From NCBI RefSeq assembly GCF_008001035.1, contig NZ_CP042856.1, positions 1,302,001-1,366,000 on the forward strand: a DNA stretch of 64,000 nt, given 5' to 3'. The translations under genes and the position numbers were made by a program. Below, piece by piece: positions 24,036-34,200 of the stretch (its first letter is position 1; the number at the start of each line of letters is the position of its first letter). The notes below the pieces were generated by a model. The model was given only the letters and a program-made list of their open reading frames with translations. It was not told the DNA's origin and made no database searches. The DNA is from Salinibacterium sp. dk2585 (lineage in GTDB: Bacteria > Actinomycetota > Actinomycetes > Actinomycetales > Microbacteriaceae).

Positions 24036-24100
24036 GCAGTCCCCTCACACGTCGCCGGGTTCGTAGAGGCGATCCGATCGCCGAGAGCTCGGAACCCGCT

Positions 24101-24118
24101 GGCAGGGCCCGCCCTGCC
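24101..24118. terminator. Hairpin between ctaA and ctaB
   Basis: GGCAGGG and CCCTGCC form a 7-bp stem with a CCCG loop in the 96-base spacer between the convergent ctaA and ctaB genes. There is no U-run on either strand, so it is probably a weak bidirectional terminator. Confidence 0.4.
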
Positions 24119-24131
24119 TGGACCGGCCGGC

Positions 24132-25052
24132 CTAGAAGGGCAGCAGCGGGTCGACGCCTACGGCGACGAAGACGAGCGTCAGGTAGGTGATCGACGCGTG
24201 GAAGAGCTTCATGGGCTTGGCCTCTTCACCGCGGATGGCCCGGTTGTAGAGACGGTGCGACTCGATGATGAACCATGCGCCCGAACCCAAGGCCACGAGT
24301 GTGTAGGTGAGGCCCATGGGGTGCACGGGAATCAGCAGGAGCGAGCATCCGACGGTCGCCCACGCGTAGAGGATCGTCTGCAGGCCCACCTGGGCGCGAC
24401 CGCGGATCACGGCGAGCATGGGCACCTGGGCGCTCGCATAGTCAGCGCGGTACTTCATGGAGAGCGGCCAGTAATGGGGCGGCGTCCACAGGAAGACGAC
24501 GAGGAAGAGGATCAGCGGCGACCAGCTGATCGACTCCGTCACGGCCGCCCACCCGATGAGCACGGGGAAGCAGCCCGCGATCCCGCCCCAGATGATGTTC
24601 TGCGAGGTTCGGCGCTTGAGGATGAGCGAGTAGACCACGACGTAGAAGAAGATCGCTGCCGCGGAGAGTGTGGCGGCGAGCCAGTTGGTCGCGAAGTAGA
24701 GCACGCCGATCGACAGGAAGGTCAGCACCCACGAGAAGACGAGCGCCTCGCGGTCGCTCAGCGCACCCGTCACGAGCGGGCGATTGCTCGTGCGCGCCAT
24801 CACGCGATCAATGTCGCGGTCGATGTAGCAGTTGAACGCCCCGGCGGCTCCCGCGCTGAGCGCACCGCCGACGAGCGTCCAGAACATGAGCCAGAGATTC
24901 GGGATGCCGCCCTGCGCCAGGATCATGACGGGAGCGGTCGTGACGAGCAACAACTCGATCACGCGGGGTTTCGTGAGGGCGAGATAGGCGCGGGCCTTTG
25001 CGATCCCGCGGGCCCGTTCCTGTCGGATCGGGGTGTCTACGGTTGCGTTCAT
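24132..25052 (-). CDS. ctaB: Heme O synthase (protoheme IX farnesyltransferase)
   Basis: This 306-residue UbiA-family prenyltransferase adds farnesyl to heme B to make heme O. The prenyl-diphosphate/Mg2+ motif [23 protein letters not shown] contains the two Asp-rich elements. A second conserved site lies around [23 protein letters not shown]. Seven to nine hydrophobic helices are present. ATG 25052 has GAGGAGCG directly upstream; the open frame extends 82 codons beyond it without similarity. It converges on ctaA and diverges from tkt, the usual actinobacterial arrangement. Confidence 0.95.
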   Translation of the reverse strand: MNATVDTPIRQERARGIAKARAYLALTKPRVIELLLVTTAPVMILAQGGIPNLWLMFWTLVGGALSAGAAGAFNCYIDRDIDRVMARTSNRPLVTGALSDREALVFSWVLTFLSIGVLYFATNWLAATLSAAAIFFYVVVYSLILKRRTSQNIIWGGIAGCFPVLIGWAAVTESISWSPLILFLVVFLWTPPHYWPLSMKYRADYASAQVPMLAVIRGRAQVGLQTILYAWATVGCSLLLIPVHPMGLTYTLVALGSGAWFIIESHRLYNRAIRGEEAKPMKLFHASITYLTLVFVAVGVDPLLPF

Positions 25053-25138
25053 CGCTCCTCTAACGGCTCTCCAGTGTCCAATGAACCAGTCTAGTTCACT
25101 GCTGGCACCCTGCGTTCCCTTCGAGAGGCGCAGTTCCC

Positions 25139-25180
25139 CTGTCAACGCGGTACCTGTCCCTATACTTGGGAGGGCCTCCC
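25139..25180 (+). promoter_or_regulatory. tkt operon promoter with adjacent palindrome
   Basis: TATACT (25161-25166) is a good -10 box, with a weak -35 CTGTCA (25139-25144) 16 bases upstream. Right after it, GGGAGG-G-CCTCCC (25168-25180) is a perfect inverted repeat at the expected transcription start, placed where a repressor or hairpin could act. The transcript would have an untranslated leader of about 150 nt before tkt. Confidence 0.45.
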
Positions 25181-25324
25181 CCCACGTTCGAGGCGACTCA
25201 CCTGAATGGATCGCACCGTGGCGACGTCGCACGCGGGCCGACCGGAGTCGCCAGGGCGGGTGCATTACGGATGCGCACCGCGTCGGTCGCGCACGCAAAC
25301 CTGCGTCAGAAGGGTCAGAACAAC

Positions 25325-27421
25325 GTGGCAGCTCTCCAGTGGGACCCCATCGATAACCTCGCCGTGGATACCGCGCGTATCCTTGCGGCCGATGCTGTCG
25401 AGAAGGTCGGCAACGGTCACCCGGGCACCGCGATGTCCCTCGCGCCGGCGGCCTACCTCCTCTTCCAGAAGGTCATGCGCCGTGACCCGAGCGACAACGA
25501 GTGGATCGGGCGCGACCGCTTCATCCTGTCGGCGGGTCACTCCTCACTCACGCAGTACATCCAGCTCTACCTCGGTGGCTACGGCCTCGAGCTCGATGAC
25601 CTGAAGGCACTCCGCACCTGGGGCTCGAAGACTCCTGGACACCCCGAGTACGGCCACACCGACGGTGTCGAGATCACGACAGGCCCGCTCGGCCAGGGCC
25701 TTGCCTCGGCCGTCGGCTTCGCCTACGCGTCCCGCTTCGAGCGTGGTCTCTTCGACCCCGAGGCTGCGCCGGGCACGAGCCCGTTCGACCACTACGTCTA
25801 CGTCATCGCGAGTGACGGCGACCTGCAGGAAGGCGTCACGAGCGAGGCATCCTCCCTCGCCGGCCACCAGGAGCTCGGCAATCTCGTCGTGATCTACGAC
25901 AGCAACCAGATCTCGATCGAAGACGACACCGACATCGCCTTCACCGAGGACGTGCAGGCACGCTACGAGTCGTACGGCTGGCAGGTCGTGGTCGTCGACT
26001 GGAAGAAGGGCGGCGACTACCACGAGGACATTGAGGAGTTGCACGTCGCGATCGAGGCCGCGAAGGCCGAGACGACGAAGCCCTCACTCATCGTGCTCAG
26101 GACGATCATCGGATGGCCCGCCCCCAACAAGAAGGACACGGGCAAGATCCACGGCTCGGCCCTGGGTGCCGAGGAGCTCGCCGCAACCAAGCAGGTGCTC
26201 GGCTTCGACCCCGAGAAGACCTTCGAGGTCTCCGACGAGGTCATCGCACATACCCGCAAGGCGGTCGAGCGAGGCCAGGCGCAGCACGCAGAGTGGCAGA
26301 GGCAGTTCGACGCCTGGGCAGAGGCGAACCCCGAGCGCAAGCAGCTGCTCGACCGCGTGCTCACGGGAGCGCTGCCGGATGGCGTCGATGAGGCACTCCC
26401 CACCTTCGAGTCCGGCAAGGACGTCTCCACGAGGGCAGCATCGGGCAAGGTCCTCGGTGCCCTGGGGGCCGTCATCCCCGAACTCTGGGGCGGCTCCGCC
26501 GACCTCGCAGAGTCGAACCTGACGACCATTGCGGGCGCTGCCTCCTTCGTGCCGGCCCACCGCTCGACTGAGGAGTGGAGCGGCAACCCCTACGGACGCG
26601 TGCTGCACTTCGGCATCCGTGAGCACGCGATGGCGGCGATCCTGAATGGCATCGTGCTGCACGGCAACACGCGCCCCTACGGTGGAACGTTCCTCATCTT
26701 CAGCGATTACATGCGACCCGCGGTGCGCCTGGCTGCCCTCATGAAGGCGCCGTCCATCTTCGTGTGGACGCACGACTCCGTCGCGCTCGGTGAAGACGGG
26801 CCGACACACCAGCCGGTCGAGCAGCTCGCGACGCTGCGCGCGATTCCCGGGCTCGACATCGTGCGTCCGGCGGATGCCAACGAGGTCGCGTGGGCCTGGA
26901 AGACGATCCTCGAGCGCCGCGGGGGCCCGGCCGGCATCGCGCTGACTCGTCAGAATGTCCCCGTGTTCGAGCGAGGTGAAGGCGATGCCGACGGTGACAG
27001 CCTCGCCTCCGCCCGCAACGTCTCGCGCGGCGCGTACGTGCTCGCAGAGGCGCCAGGCGGAACGCCCGACGTGATCTTCATCGCGACAGGCTCCGAGGTG
27101 CAGATCGCGGTGGACGCACGTGACAAGTTGCGCGAAGAGGGCATCAACGCGCGTGTTGTCTCCGCCCCATGCCTCGAATGGTTCGAGGAGCAGGACCAGG
27201 CCTACCGCGAGTCGGTGCTCCCCGCGTCGGTTCGCGCACGGGTGTCGATCGAGGCCGGTATCGACCTCACGTGGCGCCAGTACGTGGGCGACGCCGGTCG
27301 CTCCGTCTCGATTGAGCACTTCGGCGCTTCGGCCGACTACAAGACGCTCTACCGCGAGTTCGGCATGACGACCGAGCACGCCGTCGCGGCCGCACACGAG
27401 TCGCTCAAGGCTGCAGGCTGA
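25325..27421 (+). CDS. tkt: Transketolase
   Basis: This 698-residue thiamine diphosphate enzyme moves two-carbon units between sugar phosphates. Visible are [19 protein letters not shown] at the N-terminus with the substrate-binding His, the ThDP/Mg2+ motif [22 protein letters not shown], and the [20 protein letters not shown] region typical of transketolase. The frame extends upstream. GTG 25325 is chosen because similarity begins at once and AAGGG lies about 10 nt upstream. It heads the run tkt-tal-pgi-zwf-opcA-pgl. Confidence 0.96.
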   Translation: MAALQWDPIDNLAVDTARILAADAVEKVGNGHPGTAMSLAPAAYLLFQKVMRRDPSDNEWIGRDRFILSAGHSSLTQYIQLYLGGYGLELDDLKALRTWGSKTPGHPEYGHTDGVEITTGPLGQGLASAVGFAYASRFERGLFDPEAAPGTSPFDHYVYVIASDGDLQEGVTSEASSLAGHQELGNLVVIYDSNQISIEDDTDIAFTEDVQARYESYGWQVVVVDWKKGGDYHEDIEELHVAIEAAKAETTKPSLIVLRTIIGWPAPNKKDTGKIHGSALGAEELAATKQVLGFDPEKTFEVSDEVIAHTRKAVERGQAQHAEWQRQFDAWAEANPERKQLLDRVLTGALPDGVDEALPTFESGKDVSTRAASGKVLGALGAVIPELWGGSADLAESNLTTIAGAASFVPAHRSTEEWSGNPYGRVLHFGIREHAMAAILNGIVLHGNTRPYGGTFLIFSDYMRPAVRLAALMKAPSIFVWTHDSVALGEDGPTHQPVEQLATLRAIPGLDIVRPADANEVAWAWKTILERRGGPAGIALTRQNVPVFERGEGDADGDSLASARNVSRGAYVLAEAPGGTPDVIFIATGSEVQIAVDARDKLREEGINARVVSAPCLEWFEEQDQAYRESVLPASVRARVSIEAGIDLTWRQYVGDAGRSVSIEHFGASADYKTLYREFGMTTEHAVAAAHESLKAAG

Positions 27422-27479
27422 GCATCACGCGAGATCAAGCTCCCAACACCCCCACAGAAGTCGAGCGGAAGATGAAGTC

Positions 27480-28589
27480 ATGACCACCAATCCCCTTGCA
27501 GAACTCTCCGCGGCCGGCGTCAGCATCTGGCTGGACGACCTTTCCCGGGAGCGCATCTCCTCCGGCGCGCTCCAGAAGCTCCTCGACGAACGGCACGTCG
27601 TCGGCGTCACAACGAATCCCACGATCTTCGCGACGGCACTCGCAAAGGGCGACGCCTACGACGAGCAGGTCGCCGCGCTTGCAGCATCGGGCGTCGACGT
27701 GACGACCGCGGTGTTCGAGATCACGACGGATGACGTCGCTGCCGGGTGCGACATCCTTCGCCCCGTGTACGACGCGACCGATGGCATGGACGGTCGCGTC
27801 TCGATCGAGGTCGAGCCCGGCCTCGCCAACGACGCGGCCGGTACGATCGAGGAGGGTCGCCAGCTCTGGGAGAAGGTGAACCGTCCCAACGCCATGATCA
27901 AGGTTCCCGCGACCGTCGAGGGGCTCGAAGCGATCACCGCGCTCACGGCATCGGGCATCAGCGTGAATGTCACCCTCATCTTCAGCCTTGAGCGCTACCG
28001 CGACGTCATCAATGCTTACCTGACGGGGCTCGAGCAGGCTCGTGCCGAGGGCATCGACCTGGCGACCATCCGATCCGTCGCCTCCTTCTTCGTGTCGCGT
28101 GTCGACACGGAGATCGACCGTCGACTCGAGGAGAATGGCAGCGAGAAGGCCCTCGCTCTCAAGGGCAAGGCCGGTATCGCAAATGCGCGGCTCGCCTACC
28201 AGGTGTTCGAGCAGTCCTTCGAGACCGAGCGGGCAAAGGGCTTGCTTGCAGCGGGTGCAAACATCCAGCGGCCGCTCTGGGCGTCGACCGGCGTGAAGGA
28301 CCCGGCGCTGCCCGACACCGCGTACGTCGTCGAGCTCGTCGCACCCAATGTCGTCAACACCATGCCGGAGAAGACCATGGAGGCGACCTTCGACCACGGC
28401 GTTATCCGCGGCGACACCATCACGAACTCCTACCCCGAGGCAAACGAGGTCCTTGACGAGATCGACGCACTCGGAATCTCCTACGAAGAGGTCACCAACG
28501 TGCTGGAATCGGAGGGCGTCGACAAGTTCATCGTGTCGTGGAACGAGCTTCTCGACACCGTCGGCGCTGCCCTCGAGGCCGCGCGATGA
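27480..28589 (+). CDS. tal: Transaldolase
   Basis: This 369-residue transaldolase transfers dihydroxyacetone units between sedoheptulose-7-P and glyceraldehyde-3-P. It is of the long actinobacterial type that resembles the TalB/Gnd-associated group. It has the start [22 protein letters not shown], and the Schiff-base Lys in [16 protein letters not shown]. It is separated from tkt by 58 bases with a GGAAGA ribosome binding site. Its stop overlaps the pgi start as ATGA, so the two are translationally coupled. Confidence 0.96.
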   Translation: MTTNPLAELSAAGVSIWLDDLSRERISSGALQKLLDERHVVGVTTNPTIFATALAKGDAYDEQVAALAASGVDVTTAVFEITTDDVAAGCDILRPVYDATDGMDGRVSIEVEPGLANDAAGTIEEGRQLWEKVNRPNAMIKVPATVEGLEAITALTASGISVNVTLIFSLERYRDVINAYLTGLEQARAEGIDLATIRSVASFFVSRVDTEIDRRLEENGSEKALALKGKAGIANARLAYQVFEQSFETERAKGLLAAGANIQRPLWASTGVKDPALPDTAYVVELVAPNVVNTMPEKTMEATFDHGVIRGDTITNSYPEANEVLDEIDALGISYEEVTNVLESEGVDKFIVSWNELLDTVGAALEAAR

Positions 28590-30184
28590 GTTTCGACATC
28601 GCGGTCAGCGGGGCCGCTGCGGCTGCGGTCGAGCGTGTCGTGCCGCAGCTCGTGACCGACCTTGTGGCATCCAGGATCACGGCGCAGGATGCGACACTGT
28701 GGGGCCGCGAGGCGGAGGACGAGGCCTCGAAGCGGCTCGGGTGGACCGAGGCGGTCGTCGTCTCTGAGGGACTCGTGGACGACATCATCGCGCTCCGCGA
28801 CCACCTGCGCGAGAACGGGGTCGACCACATCGTGCTGTGCGGGATGGGCGGCTCCTCCCTCGCCCCCGAGGTCATCACGCGCACGGCGGGCGCCCCCCTG
28901 ACCGTGCTTGACGCGACCGAGCCGAGCCAAGTCGCTGCGGCACTCGGCGAGCGACTCGAGGCGACGGCGGTGGTCGTCTCCTCGAAGTCCGGTTCGACCG
29001 TCGAGACCGACAGCCAGAAGCGCGCCTACGAGCAGGCGTTTCGTGACGCCGGCATCGACCCCGTCGACCGCATCATCATCGTCACGGATCCCGGCTCCCC
29101 CCTCGATGAATCCGCTCGCGAAACCGGCTACCGCGTATTCAATGCGGACCCCAACGTGGGCGGCCGCTACTCGGCGCTCACCGCGTTCGGGCTCGTGCCC
29201 TCCGGTCTCGCGGGCGTCGACATCGCGGCGCTGCTCGACGAGGCATCGTCGGTCGCCGGCCGCCTCGCGGTCGATCACGAGGAGAACCCCGCGCTCATCC
29301 TCGGTGCAGTCATGGCGGGCACCCGTCCCCTGCGCGACAAGCTGGCGATCGTCTCCGACGGCACCTACATCGTCGGCTTCGCCGACTGGGCCGAGCAACT
29401 CATCGCGGAGTCCACAGGCAAAGAAGGCAAGGGAATCCTGCCGATCGTGCTTGATACAGACTCCCCCGAGCTCGCGAGCCGGCCCGACGACGTGCAGGTC
29501 GTGCGCCTCGTCGAGAGCGCCAAGGAGACGCGCGACGTGATCGAGGGCGAGGTTGAGATCAGCGGCACGCTCGGTGCGCAGATCCTCGTCTGGGAGTATG
29601 CGACGGCAGTCGCGGGACGGCTGCTCGGCATCAACCCATTCGACCAGCCGGATGTCGAGTCGGCCAAGACCGCCACGAGGGGTCTCCTCGATGCCCAGCC
29701 TGAGGCTCCGGCACCCGCCTTCATCGATGCTGGGGTCGAGGTGCGCGGAACCTTCGCCGTCACAGCGGGCGAAGCGACACTCGACGCGGCTGTGGCGCGC
29801 CTGCTGGAGACCGTGCCGGCCGACGGCTATGTCGCCGTGCACGCCTACGCCAACCGTGCAGCGCACCCCGAACTCCTTGACCTTCGCGATCGCATCGCGG
29901 CTCGGACCGGACGCCCCACGACCTTCGGCTGGGGACCGCGCTTCCTGCACTCGACCGGCCAGTACCACAAGGGCGGGCCCGCCAACGGGGTCTTCCTGCA
30001 GATCGTGACCGAGGGCGAGCACGACCTCGAGATCCCCGACCGGCCGTTCACCTTCGGCATGCTGCTCCGCGCCCAGGCAGCGGGCGACGCGAGCGTGCTT
30101 GAAGCGCACGGACGACCCGTGCTGACACTCACGGTGCGCGACATCGAGCGCGGCCTCGCTTCCATCCGGGACGCGATTCGCTGA
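28586..30184 (+). CDS. pgi: Glucose-6-phosphate isomerase
   Basis: This 532-residue protein interconverts glucose-6-P and fructose-6-P. It is the divergent actinobacterial form: [14 protein letters not shown] is the phosphate-binding region, [13 protein letters not shown] the Ser/Thr loop, and the C-terminal half has [18 protein letters not shown] with the catalytic His. ATG 28586 overlaps the tal stop (ATGA), and TGATG links it to zwf, so it lies in a tightly coupled operon between transaldolase and G6P dehydrogenase. A longer frame begins 16 codons upstream but is less likely. Confidence 0.94.
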   Translation: MSFDIAVSGAAAAAVERVVPQLVTDLVASRITAQDATLWGREAEDEASKRLGWTEAVVVSEGLVDDIIALRDHLRENGVDHIVLCGMGGSSLAPEVITRTAGAPLTVLDATEPSQVAAALGERLEATAVVVSSKSGSTVETDSQKRAYEQAFRDAGIDPVDRIIIVTDPGSPLDESARETGYRVFNADPNVGGRYSALTAFGLVPSGLAGVDIAALLDEASSVAGRLAVDHEENPALILGAVMAGTRPLRDKLAIVSDGTYIVGFADWAEQLIAESTGKEGKGILPIVLDTDSPELASRPDDVQVVRLVESAKETRDVIEGEVEISGTLGAQILVWEYATAVAGRLLGINPFDQPDVESAKTATRGLLDAQPEAPAPAFIDAGVEVRGTFAVTAGEATLDAAVARLLETVPADGYVAVHAYANRAAHPELLDLRDRIAARTGRPTTFGWGPRFLHSTGQYHKGGPANGVFLQIVTEGEHDLEIPDRPFTFGMLLRAQAAGDASVLEAHGRPVLTLTVRDIERGLASIRDAIR

Positions 30185-31722
30185 TGTCGGTGGAGATCAC
30201 CCCCGACTTCAACCCCCTGCGAATTGCGAGCGACCGGCGGCTCAGCCGGATCGCTGGCCCGAGCGCCCTCATCATCTTCGGCGTCACTGGCGACCTCTCG
30301 CGCAAGAAGCTCATGCCGGCCGTCTACGACCTCGCCAACCGAGGGCTGCTTCCCCCCGGCTTCGGCCTCGTCGGCTTTGCGCGGCGTGAATGGGAGGACG
30401 AGGACTTCGAACGCGAGGTGTACGAGGCCGTCAAGCAGCACGCCCGCACCCCATTTGACGAGGACGTCTGGGCACAGTTGGCCCAGGGCATCCGCTTCGT
30501 GCAGGGAGACTTCGACGATGACGAAGCCTTCGCAGAGCTGAAGAGCACCCTCGACGCGCTCGACCGCGACCGCGGCACCATGGGCAACCACGCCTTCTAC
30601 CTGTCGATTCCGCCGAAGTCGTTCCCGCTCGTCACGGAGCAGCTTCGCCGCTCCGGCCTGGCCGAGCAGTCGGGCACGGGATGGCGGAGGGTCGTCATCG
30701 AGAAGCCATTCGGCAGCGACCTGACGACCGCGCGAGAACTCAACAGCGTCGTGGAGTCGGTGTTCCCGCCCGATTCGGTGTTCCGCATCGACCACTACCT
30801 CGGCAAGGAGACGGTGCAGAACCTCCTGGCATTGCGCTTCGCCAACCAGCTCTTCGAGCCGCTGTGGAACGGCCACTACGTTGACCACGTGCAGATCACG
30901 ATGGCCGAAGACATCGGCGTCGGCGGACGCGCCGGGTACTACGACGGCATCGGTGCTGCCCGCGACGTCATCCAGAATCATCTCCTGCAGCTGCTCGCGC
31001 TCACGGCGATGGAGGAGCCCATCTCCTTCGACGCCGCAGACCTTCGGGTCGAGAAGGAGAAGGTGCTGTCGGCGGTCTCCCTGCCTTCCGACCTGAGCAC
31101 GGCTACTGCGCGCGGCCAGTACAGCGCCGGTTGGCAGGGCGGTGAGAAGGTCGTCGGCTTCCTCGAGGAGGAAGGCATGAATCCGCAGTCGGAGACGGAG
31201 ACCTACGCGGCAATCCGGCTGGGCATCGGCACGAGGCGTTGGGCCGGCGTTCCCTTCTACCTGCGTGCCGGTAAGCGCCTCGGCAGGCGCGTGACGGAAA
31301 TCGCGGTGGTGTTCAAGCGTGCCCCGCAGACCCTCTTCGCTGAGGACCAGACCACCTCGCTCGGCCAGAACGCCCTCGTGATCCGGGTGCAGCCCGACGA
31401 GGGGGTCACGATCCGTTTCGGTTCGAAGGTTCCCGGCACGAGCATGCGTGTTCGCGACGTCACGATGGACTTCGGCTACGGCCACGCCTTCACGGAGGCG
31501 AGCCCGGAGGCCTACGAGCGACTCATTCTCGACGTGCTCCTGGGCGACCCGCCCCTCTTCCCCCGCCACGAGGAGGTCGAGCTCTCGTGGAAGATCCTCG
31601 ACCCCATCGAGGAGTACTGGGCCGAGCAGGGACCGCCAGAGCAATATCGGCCCGGCACCTGGGGGCCCGCCTCGGCGGATGAACTGCTCGCTCGTGACGG
31701 CCGACAGTGGAGGCGCCCATGA
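30184..31722 (+). CDS. zwf: Glucose-6-phosphate dehydrogenase
   Basis: This 512-residue enzyme makes 6-phosphogluconolactone with reduction of NADP+, the entry to the oxidative pentose phosphate pathway. The nucleotide-binding FGVTGDLSRKKL is near residue 35, and the catalytic signature RIDHYLGKETVQN has the active His and Lys. The start shares one base with the pgi stop (TGATG), and the end overlaps opcA by ATGA. OpcA is its assembly or activity factor in actinobacteria, so the pair should act as one complex. Confidence 0.97.
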   Translation: MSVEITPDFNPLRIASDRRLSRIAGPSALIIFGVTGDLSRKKLMPAVYDLANRGLLPPGFGLVGFARREWEDEDFEREVYEAVKQHARTPFDEDVWAQLAQGIRFVQGDFDDDEAFAELKSTLDALDRDRGTMGNHAFYLSIPPKSFPLVTEQLRRSGLAEQSGTGWRRVVIEKPFGSDLTTARELNSVVESVFPPDSVFRIDHYLGKETVQNLLALRFANQLFEPLWNGHYVDHVQITMAEDIGVGGRAGYYDGIGAARDVIQNHLLQLLALTAMEEPISFDAADLRVEKEKVLSAVSLPSDLSTATARGQYSAGWQGGEKVVGFLEEEGMNPQSETETYAAIRLGIGTRRWAGVPFYLRAGKRLGRRVTEIAVVFKRAPQTLFAEDQTTSLGQNALVIRVQPDEGVTIRFGSKVPGTSMRVRDVTMDFGYGHAFTEASPEAYERLILDVLLGDPPLFPRHEEVELSWKILDPIEEYWAEQGPPEQYRPGTWGPASADELLARDGRQWRRP

Positions 31723-32663
31723 TCGTCGATCTTCCAGACACCACGGGAAGCGCCATCTCGAAGGCCCTCGTCCGCATCCGGGAGGAGGGCGGAGCGGTCG
31801 CCCTCGGCAGGGTACTCACCCTCGTCATCTCCACAGAGATCGGGCGAGAGGAAGAGGCGATCGAGGCAGCCAACGAGGCCTCCCGCGAGCATCCCATGCG
31901 CGTCATCGTCGTCTCCACTCCCCCCGAGGGTGACGCCGATACCAGCGCACGCATCGACGCGCAGATTCGGGTCGGCGGCGACGCGGGCGCGAGCGAGGTT
32001 ATCGTGCTGCGCGCCTACGGCGACATCGCGCGAAGTGAGGAGAGCCTCGTGATGGGCTTACTCCTGCCTGACGCGCCGGTCGTCGCATGGTGGCCCGGGC
32101 GCACGCTCGGGGTTGTCTCGGAATCCGCGATCGGGCGGATCGCGCAGCGACGGATCACGGATGCGGCGGCTCAGCCCGATCCCGCGGCCTTCCTCCGTTC
32201 GCTTGCTGCGAGCTATGCGCCGGGCGACACCGACTTCGCGTGGACCCGCCTGACCCTCTGGAGAGGCCAACTCGCCGCAGTATTGGACCAGCCGCCCTAC
32301 GAGCCGGTGACAGCCGTGCACGTTCGCGGCTCGTCCGAGTCCCCCTCTACGCTGCTGCTCGCCGCGTGGCTACAGCGGCAGCTCGAGGTTCCCGTCACGG
32401 TTGAGATCACCCGACCGGGCGACGTGGGTATCCACGGCGTGACGCTCACTCGTGCTTCGGGCGACATCACGCTCGAACGGACTGAGCCCCCCGTCGCGAC
32501 GCTGACGCAGCCGGGTCAACCCGTGCACGACATCTCCCTGCCGCGACGCGGACTCCGCGATTGCCTCGCGGAGGAGCTTCGTCGGCTGAGCCCCGACAAG
32601 CTCTTCGGCTCCGTCCTGCAGGAGGGGCTCAGCGCCCTCGCGACGCCGAGCAAGAAGGAGTGA
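31719..32663 (+). CDS. opcA: Glucose-6-phosphate dehydrogenase assembly protein OpcA
   Basis: This 314-residue OpcA-family protein is required for assembly or redox control of Zwf in actinobacteria and cyanobacteria. Family features include the N-terminal MIVDLPDTTGSAISKAL, the central PDAPVVAWWPG and the C-terminal LPRRGLRDCLAEELRRLSPD. ATG 31719 overlaps the zwf stop (ATGA), preferred over a codon four positions upstream. The next gene, pgl, starts 3 bases after its stop, with the ribosome binding site inside opcA. Confidence 0.94.
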   Translation: MIVDLPDTTGSAISKALVRIREEGGAVALGRVLTLVISTEIGREEEAIEAANEASREHPMRVIVVSTPPEGDADTSARIDAQIRVGGDAGASEVIVLRAYGDIARSEESLVMGLLLPDAPVVAWWPGRTLGVVSESAIGRIAQRRITDAAAQPDPAAFLRSLAASYAPGDTDFAWTRLTLWRGQLAAVLDQPPYEPVTAVHVRGSSESPSTLLLAAWLQRQLEVPVTVEITRPGDVGIHGVTLTRASGDITLERTEPPVATLTQPGQPVHDISLPRRGLRDCLAEELRRLSPDKLFGSVLQEGLSALATPSKKE

Positions 32664-32665
32664 GC

Positions 32666-33430
32666 GTGCCCAACAAGGCTGTAGTCGTCCACGAATCGAA
32701 GGAACAGCTCATCGACGCCGTGGCTGGCCGTTTCGTGTCCGTCGTGCGGGCAATCCTGCAGGGGAGCCCCACCGTGCACGTCTGCCTCACGGGCGGGAGT
32801 GTCGGTATCGCGGTGCTCCGCGCGATCGCCGAACATGCCGAGGTCGGCGCCCTGGAGTGGGACCGGGTGCATGTGTGGTGGGGCGACGAGCGCTGGCTCG
32901 AATCCGGGGATGCCGAACGGAATGACCACCAGGCCGATCTGGCCCTCCTCACGCACGTCGCGATTCCCTCCGGCAACGTGCACCGCTTTCCGGCGGCGGA
33001 TGCTGGAATCGCGCTCGACGATGCCGCCCTACAGTACCGGGACGAGCTCGCACGCCACGCAGGCAATGGAGGCGCCGCGCCAGCATTCGACGTGACGTTC
33101 CTCGGTGTCGGCCCTGACGGCCACGTCGCCTCACTGTTTCCGCATTTCGAGCAGGTCAATGCTCAGGACTCTGTCGTCGCGGTGCGCAATTCGCCGAAGC
33201 CACCTCCCGAGCGACTGAGCCTCACCCTGCCCGTGATCAACTCGTCAGAGCGGATCTGGCTCGCGTTGGCAGGCACAGACAAGGCTTCGCCGATCGGGCT
33301 TGCGCTGGCGGGGGCGAGTCGTGACCTAGTGCCGGTCGCGGGCGTCAAGGGCGTGCTTGAGACGGTGTTCTTCGTCGACGAGGACGCGGCAGCGGATGTG
33401 CCACGAGAGCTGATCGTCGATTCGTACTGA
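32666..33430 (+). CDS. pgl: 6-phosphogluconolactonase
   Basis: This 254-residue lactonase of the DevB/glucosamine-6-P isomerase-like fold hydrolyses 6-phosphogluconolactone. The substrate-binding HVWWGDERWLE is at about residues 69-79, the LTGGSVG loop near the N-terminus, and GVGPDGHVASLFP contains the catalytic His. GTG 32666 is chosen because AAGAAGGAG precedes it; the frame runs further upstream out of phase with opcA. It closes the pentose phosphate operon. 6-phosphogluconate dehydrogenase (gnd) is not in this window. Confidence 0.95.
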   Translation: MPNKAVVVHESKEQLIDAVAGRFVSVVRAILQGSPTVHVCLTGGSVGIAVLRAIAEHAEVGALEWDRVHVWWGDERWLESGDAERNDHQADLALLTHVAIPSGNVHRFPAADAGIALDDAALQYRDELARHAGNGGAAPAFDVTFLGVGPDGHVASLFPHFEQVNAQDSVVAVRNSPKPPPERLSLTLPVINSSERIWLALAGTDKASPIGLALAGASRDLVPVAGVKGVLETVFFVDEDAAADVPRELIVDSY

Positions 33431-33447
33431 CGAGGCGCGTCGCCTCG
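33431..33447. terminator. Hairpin between pgl and rbpA
   Basis: CGAGGCG-CGT-CGCCTCG forms a 7-bp stem with a 3-nt loop directly after the pgl stop. A third copy of GCCTCG follows at about 33458 and could form an alternative pair. It can terminate the plus-strand pentose phosphate operon and the minus-strand gap-to-rbpA transcript. Confidence 0.45.
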
Positions 33448-33470
33448 GCAACGCGAAGCCTCGACCAGCG

Positions 33471-33834
33471 CTAGGAGTTGACGGTGCCCCGACGCGCGCG
33501 AAGCTGCTGGAGTGCTTCTTCGAGGAGGGCCACGGCCTCTTCTTCGGTGCGGCGCTCCTTGACGTACGCGAGGTGCGTTTTGTACGGCTCGAGCTTCGCA
33601 ACCTGCGGGGGGGTTCTCCTTGTCACGACCAGCGGGCGCGCCGCAGTTCGGGCAGTCAAGCTGCTCAGGGATTTCCTCAGGCTCGATTGTCGCGAGGAAA
33701 TAAGGGCTCAGCTGGTGACCGCTGCCACACCAGTAGTGCACCTGGATGCGCTCCGCGTGGAACCCCCGGTCCTGCTCCCCCATGGGGCCAGCTCCGACTC
33801 GGGAGCCCCTGATTGCACTGCCACCTGACGCCAC
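33471..33834 (-). pseudogene. rbpA: RNA polymerase-binding protein RbpA, frameshifted
   Basis: RbpA binds sigma and the RNA polymerase beta subunit and stabilises promoter complexes in actinobacteria. The N-terminal part (GTG 33834, AAGGAG upstream) reads the RbpA tail MASGGSAIRGSRVGAGPMGEQ, then CxxxH...CPNC and the family core AGRDKENPP. At a run of seven C (minus strand, 33607-33613) the frame is lost. The second part, QVAKLEPYKTHLAYVKERR to the stop at 33471, is in the next frame. With six C the gene would encode one intact 120-residue RbpA. So a single extra base breaks it: a sequencing error, a real mutation or slippage. It follows secG by 9 bases. Confidence 0.85.
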
Positions 33835-33843
33835 GATTACTCC

Positions 33844-34095
33844 TTAGACTGCCGAATCGAACTTGGTGATGAGGCCGAGGACCACGATCGACGTGAGCCA
33901 GACCAGACCAAGGATGACGGTGAAGCGGTTGAGGTTTCGCTCAGCGACACCGGACGCCCCGAGATTCGAGGTGACCCCGCCGCCGAACATGTCGGAAAGG
34001 CCACCGCCACGCCCCCTGTGCAGGAGGATGAGGAGAGTCAGGAGGACGCTGGTGATTCCCAGCACCACCTGGAACAGTACCTGGAGGATTTGCAC
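33844..34095 (-). CDS. secG: Preprotein translocase subunit SecG
   Basis: This 83-residue SecG stabilises the SecYE channel. Two hydrophobic helices (about residues 4-25 and 57-78) flank the conserved loop HRGRGGGLSDMFGGG. The start is GTG 34095 with AAAGG 6 nt upstream. Located downstream of tpiA, a common actinobacterial order (gap-pgk-tpi-secG), but with its own TATACT promoter in the 105-base spacer. The downstream rbpA gene begins 9 bases after its stop and should be co-transcribed. Confidence 0.94.
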   Translation of the reverse strand: MQILQVLFQVVLGITSVLLTLLILLHRGRGGGLSDMFGGGVTSNLGASGVAERNLNRFTVILGLVWLTSIVVLGLITKFDSAV

Positions 34096-34162
34096 GTGGA
34101 GCCTTTCGGTGGATGCGCGCCGGCACGGTGAAGCGCCTTCGGGAGCGCGTAAGCCGTTGACC

Positions 34163-34168
34163 AGTATA
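34163..34168 (-). promoter_or_regulatory. -10 box for secG-rbpA
   Basis: On the minus strand TATACT is near consensus and lies in the spacer between tpiA and secG, about 67 bases before the secG GTG. This separates secG-rbpA transcription from the glycolytic operon at least in part. Confidence 0.45.
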
Positions 34169-34200
34169 ACCCGCGACCCGATATGTGTGGGTTCTGGACG

